Source: Coriobacteriia bacterium
GTDB lineage: Bacteria > Actinomycetota > Coriobacteriia > Anaerosomatales > SLCP01
DNA: 16,794 bases
Direction: 5' to 3'
Assembly: GCA_007125735.1 (NCBI GenBank)
Contig: SLCP01000213.1
Location: 1 to 16,794 of the forward strand
Shown here: piece by piece, positions 13,781-16,794 of the stretch
How positions within the stretch are numbered: the stretch's first letter is position 1
Layout of the letters: the number at the start of each line of letters is the position of its first letter
Notes under the pieces: generated by a model
Database searches by the model: none
Seen by the model: only the letters and a program-made list of their open reading frames with translations
What the model was told of the DNA's origin: nothing
Made by a program: the position numbers and the translations under genes

Positions 13781-13824
13781 AAAGCCCTGGCAGCGAGGCG
13801 CACAGCCTCATCTACCAGGGCCTT
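13781..13824. repeat. Two-tier stem-loop of unknown role
   Basis: An outer stem, GCCCTGG (13784-13790) with CCAGGGC (13815-13821), and an inner stem, GAGGC (13795-13799) with GCCTC (13805-13809), are separated by small internal loops (CAGC and ATCTA). It lies between the 139-residue protein gene and the truncated membrane gene. There is no T-tract on either strand, so it is not a standard terminator. It could be an RNA structure or another recombination-site relic. Confidence 0.35.
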
Positions 13825-13890
13825 CCAATCAAATCGGGATCCGCTCCCTCGGCCACGCACGCCGCGGGTTCGAGCAGCCAACCGACCCAG

Positions 13891-14310
13891 CTACGGAGCC
13901 AGATACCCCGTGGTCGCCAGCAGCTCGCGCAGCTGCGGCTCGCTCGTGTACGACTGGCAGTAGTCGATCTCGACCACGGGCGGGGTCTCGTGGACCGTCA
14001 CCAGCCCGATGCCCACGCCGCGAGACAGGGCGTCGAACACGTTCGCGGCCACTTCCTCTACGGGCTCGCCGGGCGGGACGTCGAGCGTCAGCGTGGCAAA
14101 CGCGCACTCGTCAACCGTGGCCATGATGCGGGATACCTTGCCGTCGACGACCTCGAGCCTGTTCGCGTTCGTCGCGGCGATGACAGCCACCACCACGAGT
14201 ACGAGTATGACCACGACCGTGATCGGCATGACGGGGGCCTTCTTCACGGGCATCGGCGCAGGAACGCTCGCCGGGGCTCCATCTGCCTTGGACTTCTTCC
14301 GCTTTGCCAC
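13891..14310 (-). CDS. Membrane-anchored small protein, possible ferredoxin-like fold
   Basis: This protein of 139 residues has a GTG start (14310), with GGGAG seven bases upstream. A lysine-rich, proline-rich N-terminus of 28 residues is followed by one hydrophobic helix (about 29-48) and a domain of about 85 residues outside the membrane. The order strand-helix-strand-strand-helix and the ending QLRELLATTGY recall heavy-metal-associated-like ferredoxin folds, but the CxxC metal motif is missing. Only two separate cysteines (DECAF and DYCQS) are present, which could form a disulfide. The function is unknown. It has its own likely promoter (TATACT box at 14350-14355). Confidence 0.7.
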   Translation of the reverse strand: MAKRKKSKADGAPASVPAPMPVKKAPVMPITVVVILVLVVVAVIAATNANRLEVVDGKVSRIMATVDECAFATLTLDVPPGEPVEEVAANVFDALSRGVGIGLVTVHETPPVVEIDYCQSYTSEPQLRELLATTGYLAP

Positions 14311-14349
14311 TCGATCACTCCCGATGCTCTCGGCCGACGTGTCAGCGGC

Positions 14350-14355
14350 AGTATA
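14350..14355 (-). promoter_or_regulatory. Probable -10 box (TATACT) of the 139-residue membrane protein gene
   Basis: TATACT on the minus strand, 40 bases upstream of the GTG at 14310, leaves a leader of about 33 bases. A weak -35 (GTGAAC) lies at about 16-base spacing. Confidence 0.38.
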
Positions 14356-14384
14356 CCAGCCGCCATCGATAGTTCACCTGCTTC

Positions 14385-14400
14385 CCTAGCGAGTGCTAGG
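14385..14400. terminator. Small hairpin at the end of the YdjM-like gene
   Basis: CCTAGC-GAGT-GCTAGG is a perfect six-base stem with a four-base loop overlapping the TAG stop of the gene ending at 14396. There is no T-run, so it would be a weak terminator at most. Confidence 0.3.
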
Positions 14401-14821
14401 CCAAGAAGAGGACCGCCACCGAGGCAGCCACGACGGCAGCCTGCGTCAACACCCCGGGCACCGGGGCGCACGCGCCGTGCGGGAACCCGCGCCAGTGGCT
14501 CGGGAACACCCGCCACCTGCGGGGAGAGTTGCGCAAGGCGTTGATCGAGTCGAGGTCCGGGGCCGCCGAGACCACGCCTGCGACGATGACCTTCGCGTCT
14601 ACGCCCAACGCGATCGACGCGAGCGCCAGCACGGCGACCGAGGCGCTCACATCGGCCACGGCCCAGCGCCGCGCGTGCTCGCTGCGCGTGTAGTCCCAGT
14701 GCGGCACGAGGTCGAGCAGCAGGTGCAGCGCGAGCGCGGCGAGCAGCACCACCGGATAGCCGTGCGCGACCAACACGTGGCCTACGGCCATCCCCGAGAC
14801 CGTGTGGACCACAACCCACAT
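14396..14821 (-). CDS. YdjM-like membrane protein (putative membrane-bound metal-dependent hydrolase)
   Basis: This protein of 141 residues has an ATG at 14821 with GGGGAG in front. It has three or four hydrophobic helices. Conserved polar motifs sit at their ends: HLLLDLVPHWD, SAAPDLDS and FPSHWRGFPHG. Their histidines and aspartates match the pattern of the YdjM family, annotated as membrane-bound metal-dependent hydrolases without a settled substrate. It is shorter than most members, so the C-terminal part may be reduced. It lies 15 bases after the DUF190 gene, probably in the coaBC transcript. Confidence 0.62.
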   Translation of the reverse strand: MWVVVHTVSGMAVGHVLVAHGYPVVLLAALALHLLLDLVPHWDYTRSEHARRWAVADVSASVAVLALASIALGVDAKVIVAGVVSAAPDLDSINALRNSPRRWRVFPSHWRGFPHGACAPVPGVLTQAAVVAASVAVLFLA

Positions 14822-14836
14822 CGGCGCACTCCCCGC

Positions 14837-15193
14837 CTACCGGGCGTCCGGTCCTCCGGTCATCCCTCCGCGGTAGAGCAGCACCTGGACGTCCTCGACC
14901 GTGATGAGCCCGTCGCCGATCATCGCGCCGTAGACCTCGGCCAGCGCCGTGATCTTGTCGGGGATGTCGATTACCTGCACCACGACCGGCAGGTCGACCG
15001 ACATGCGCATGCCGTGCTTGGCGTGCTCGCGGCTCGTCGCGCCGTACCCGGTCATGCCCCTGAGCACCGTCACGCCGGCACACCCGGCTATGCGCGCCGA
15101 CTCCATGAGCGCCTCGTACAGCGGCTTGCCATCGTACATGTCCGCCTCGCCGATGTAGACGGCGAGCCTCTTGGCGGTTCCCGTAAGCGTCAT
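14837..15193 (-). CDS. DUF190 family protein
   Basis: This protein of 118 residues has its ATG at 15193 sharing ATGA with the coaBC stop. It shows the DUF190 features: LAVYIGEADMYDGKPLYEAL, GVTVLRGMTGYG and LPVVVQVIDIPDKI, a small soluble ferredoxin-like, PII-related fold. Such proteins are often encoded beside the fluoride channel CrcB and may bind nucleotides or tune transporters, but no biochemical role is settled. Here no crcB is next to it. The same frame extends far upstream inside coaBC; that part is a compositional shadow and was excluded. Confidence 0.9.
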   Translation of the reverse strand: MTLTGTAKRLAVYIGEADMYDGKPLYEALMESARIAGCAGVTVLRGMTGYGATSREHAKHGMRMSVDLPVVVQVIDIPDKITALAEVYGAMIGDGLITVEDVQVLLYRGGMTGGPDAR

Positions 15194-16431
15194 CGTGACT
15201 CCTCTTCCGGAGTGTCGGTCGGTGTCGCGGCCCTCTTCTTCTGCATTTCCCCGGCGAGCGCGTCGCAGACGGTCCGCGCGATCGCGCGCTTGGACTGCAC
15301 GGGCGCCTCGACGGCCGCCTCGCGCGACACGAGCACCACCCGGTTGCGGTCGGACCCAAACCCCAGGCCCGCCTCGGTGATGTCGTTTCCCACGACCAGA
15401 TCGAGGTTCTTGCGCTCGAGTTTGCCGCGCGCGTTGGCGATCACGTCCTCGGACTCCGCCGCGAACCCGATGAGCACCCGCTCCCCCTTCTGCGCGGCCA
15501 TCTCGCCGAGGATGTCGGGGGTGCGCTCGAGCGCGAGGCTCGCGGGCGCGTCGTCCTTCTTGATCTTGCGCGCCTCGCTGGCCGCAGGGCGCAGGTCCGA
15601 TACCGCGGCCGTGGCGACGACGGCGTCGGCCGCAGCGTAGGCGCGCATGGCCGCGGCGGACATCTCCTCGGCGGTCTGTACGCGCACGGTCGTACACCCG
15701 AACGGGTCCGGCAGCGTCGTGGGTCCGGAGACGAGCGTGACCTCGGCGCCCCGGCGAGCGGCCTCCTCGGCGATGAGGTAGCCGGTCTTGCCCGAGGAGC
15801 GGTTGCCGATGAAGCGCACCGGGTCGATGGGCTCGTAGGTGGGGCCGGCCGTCACGAGCACCCGCACGCCGGCCAGATCGCGCGCGCGGCGCACCTCGGC
15901 GAGTATCGCTTCGACGATGTCGGCCACCGGGGCCAGACGCCCCTCGCCCACGTCCCCGCAGGCCAGCTCGCCGGAGGCCGGCTCGACCACCACCGCTCCC
16001 CGCTCGCGGAGCACGGCCAGGTTCGCCCGGGTCGCCTCGTCGCGCCACATGTGCGTGTTCATCGCGGGCGCGATCACGAGCGGAGCCTCGGTCGCGAGTG
16101 CTGCGGTGGTGAGCATGTCGTCGGCAACACCGCCCGCGAGCTTGGCCATGACGTTGGCGGTGCATGGGACGATCGCGAAGACGTCGGCCTCCTCGGCAAG
16201 CGAGACGTGGAAGACGCGGGAGGCCGTGGCATCGTCCCAAAGCGACGTCACCACCGGCTCGCCGGTGAGCGTGCGCAGCGTGAGCGGGCCGATGAAGTGC
16301 GTCGCGGCCTCGGTCATGACGGCTTTCACGCGCACGTCGGCGCGCGCAAGCTCGCGCGCGACCTCGCACGCCTTGTACGCCGCTATGCATCCGGTCACGC
16401 CGAGCACGACCGTGGTGCGCTCTTCTGCCAT
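15190..16431 (-). CDS. coaBC: Bifunctional phosphopantothenoylcysteine decarboxylase / phosphopantothenate-cysteine ligase
   Basis: The 413-residue protein catalyses two consecutive steps of coenzyme A synthesis in the cytoplasm: it joins cysteine to 4'-phosphopantothenate using CTP, then decarboxylates the product with FMN. The N-terminal CoaC half has the FMN-domain start GVTGCIAAYKA, the active-site histidine (FHVSLAEEAD), VPCTANVMAKLAGGVADD in place of the usual APATAN, PAMNTHMW, and the substrate-clamp cysteine in ACGDVGEGRL. The CoaB half (from about 185) has GPTYEPIDPVRFIGNRSSGK, the ligase dimer and nucleotide region, and the KIKK motif. Length and order are normal. It leads a compact operon with DUF190 (four-base overlap) and the YdjM-like gene, and is divergent from the oxidoreductase gene. 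Confidence 0.96.
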   Translation of the reverse strand: MAEERTTVVLGVTGCIAAYKACEVARELARADVRVKAVMTEAATHFIGPLTLRTLTGEPVVTSLWDDATASRVFHVSLAEEADVFAIVPCTANVMAKLAGGVADDMLTTAALATEAPLVIAPAMNTHMWRDEATRANLAVLRERGAVVVEPASGELACGDVGEGRLAPVADIVEAILAEVRRARDLAGVRVLVTAGPTYEPIDPVRFIGNRSSGKTGYLIAEEAARRGAEVTLVSGPTTLPDPFGCTTVRVQTAEEMSAAAMRAYAAADAVVATAAVSDLRPAASEARKIKKDDAPASLALERTPDILGEMAAQKGERVLIGFAAESEDVIANARGKLERKNLDLVVGNDITEAGLGFGSDRNRVVLVSREAAVEAPVQSKRAIARTVCDALAGEMQKKRAATPTDTPEEESR

Positions 16432-16552
16432 GGGGTCCCATTCGCCGGTGGCACTCTGAGGCGATTCCTAGCAGACCAGATTATCGCACGCCGCGCTGAA
16501 CGGGAATGTACCTCTCTGTACGTCCGCCTGCGACCGGGAGGTATCAGCCGGC
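16432..16552. promoter_or_regulatory. Divergent intergenic region between coaBC and the oxidoreductase gene
   Basis: These 121 bases must hold promoters for both directions. No clear paired boxes were identified. A GGGAGG ribosome site (16536-16541) serves the plus-strand gene. Confidence 0.4.
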
Positions 16553-16794
16553 ATGCCTTCACACGACACAGACGCCATCGAGGTACGGATCAAGATCGGA
16601 GGCCCTGCCGGGTTCGGCATCAAGGCCGCCGGTCAGACGCTCGCGCGGCTCTTCGTGCGCGCCGGGTACGAGACGTTCGACCTGACCGAGTACCCCTCCC
16701 TCATCAAGGGGGGCCATAACAACTACCACCTGCGGATATCCACCGAGGAGATCTTCAGTCACGTCGAGCCCGTCGACGTGCTCGTCGCGCTCGA
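16553..16794 (+). CDS. 2-oxoacid:acceptor (ferredoxin) oxidoreductase, alpha-type subunit with N-terminal gamma domain, partial
   Basis: The gene starts at an ATG (16553), 11 bases after GGGAGG, and runs off the right edge after 80 codons. The visible part is the gamma domain: IKIGGPAGFGIKAAGQTLA followed by TEYPSLIKGGHNN, a signature of fused gamma-alpha (KorA-like) subunits of 2-oxoacid:ferredoxin oxidoreductases. These enzymes interconvert a 2-oxoacid (2-oxoglutarate or another) and its acyl-CoA with reduced ferredoxin, using thiamine diphosphate bound by the beta subunit. The substrate cannot be told from this part. It is the only plus-strand gene in the window and is transcribed away from coaBC. 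Confidence 0.88.
   Translation, partial: MPSHDTDAIEVRIKIGGPAGFGIKAAGQTLARLFVRAGYETFDLTEYPSLIKGGHNNYHLRISTEEIFSHVEPVDVLVAL

Noticed and set aside
14393..15640. 415-codon plus-strand frame
   Set aside because: Antisense to the YdjM-like, DUF190 and coaBC genes, with no recognisable domain.
14837..16441. 534-codon minus-strand frame overlapping coaBC
   Set aside because: Only its last 118 codons (DUF190) are real; the rest is arginine-rich shadow of coaBC.

Overview
The window looks like the chromosome of a high-GC bacterium, most likely an actinomycete-type lineage (Actinomycetota). A zinc-ribbon protein ending in a DUF2510-type tail, a module typical of that phylum, supports this, as do the many GTG/TTG starts and the GC-rich core genes. 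The lineage is inferred from gene content only. The 2-oxoacid:ferredoxin oxidoreductase at the right edge suggests at least partly anaerobic metabolism. Almost every gene lies on the minus strand; only the last, partial gene is on the plus strand.

Layout, left to right. (1) 1-2943, core genes: a sugar nucleotidyltransferase/phosphomannomutase-like fusion that runs off the left edge, a CDP-alcohol phosphatidyltransferase and tRNA-Pro(GGG). (2) 2944-5743: a REP-like remnant, a Fic family protein and a two-gene unit (CPBP intramembrane protease plus a small membrane protein). (3) 5744-10396: a four-gene sulfur operon, SLC13-type permease > MBL persulfide-dioxygenase/rhodanese fusion > YeeE/YedE protein (PmpA type) > YeeE/YedE protein (PmpB type). 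It has visibly lower GC than its surroundings (sample lines near 55% against near 70% in the core) and abuts a decayed acetyltransferase-like fragment. It looks horizontally acquired. (4) 10513-13741: a run of small same-strand genes (degenerate CPBP-like protein, DUF433/DUF5615 toxin-antitoxin pair with a frameshifted toxin, zinc-ribbon/DUF2510 protein, membrane-anchored orphan, truncated acyltransferase-like fragment). Two related repeats ending in GTTAGAC lie exactly between a stop codon and the next start, and a third, longer imperfect stem carries an unpaired base. This resembles an integron-type gene-cassette array without an integrase. (5) 13891-16431, core genes again: a membrane-anchored small protein, a YdjM-like membrane protein, a DUF190 protein and coaBC. 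(6) 16553-end: the divergent start of a 2-oxoacid:acceptor oxidoreductase alpha subunit.

How the genes work together: the sulfur operon would move thiosulfate or another sulfane-sulfur species across the membrane and oxidise persulfide to sulfite. The sugar and phospholipid genes serve envelope synthesis, and coaBC makes coenzyme A. The most unusual region is the cassette-like array. The sulfur island and several active-site-degenerate or broken genes come next.
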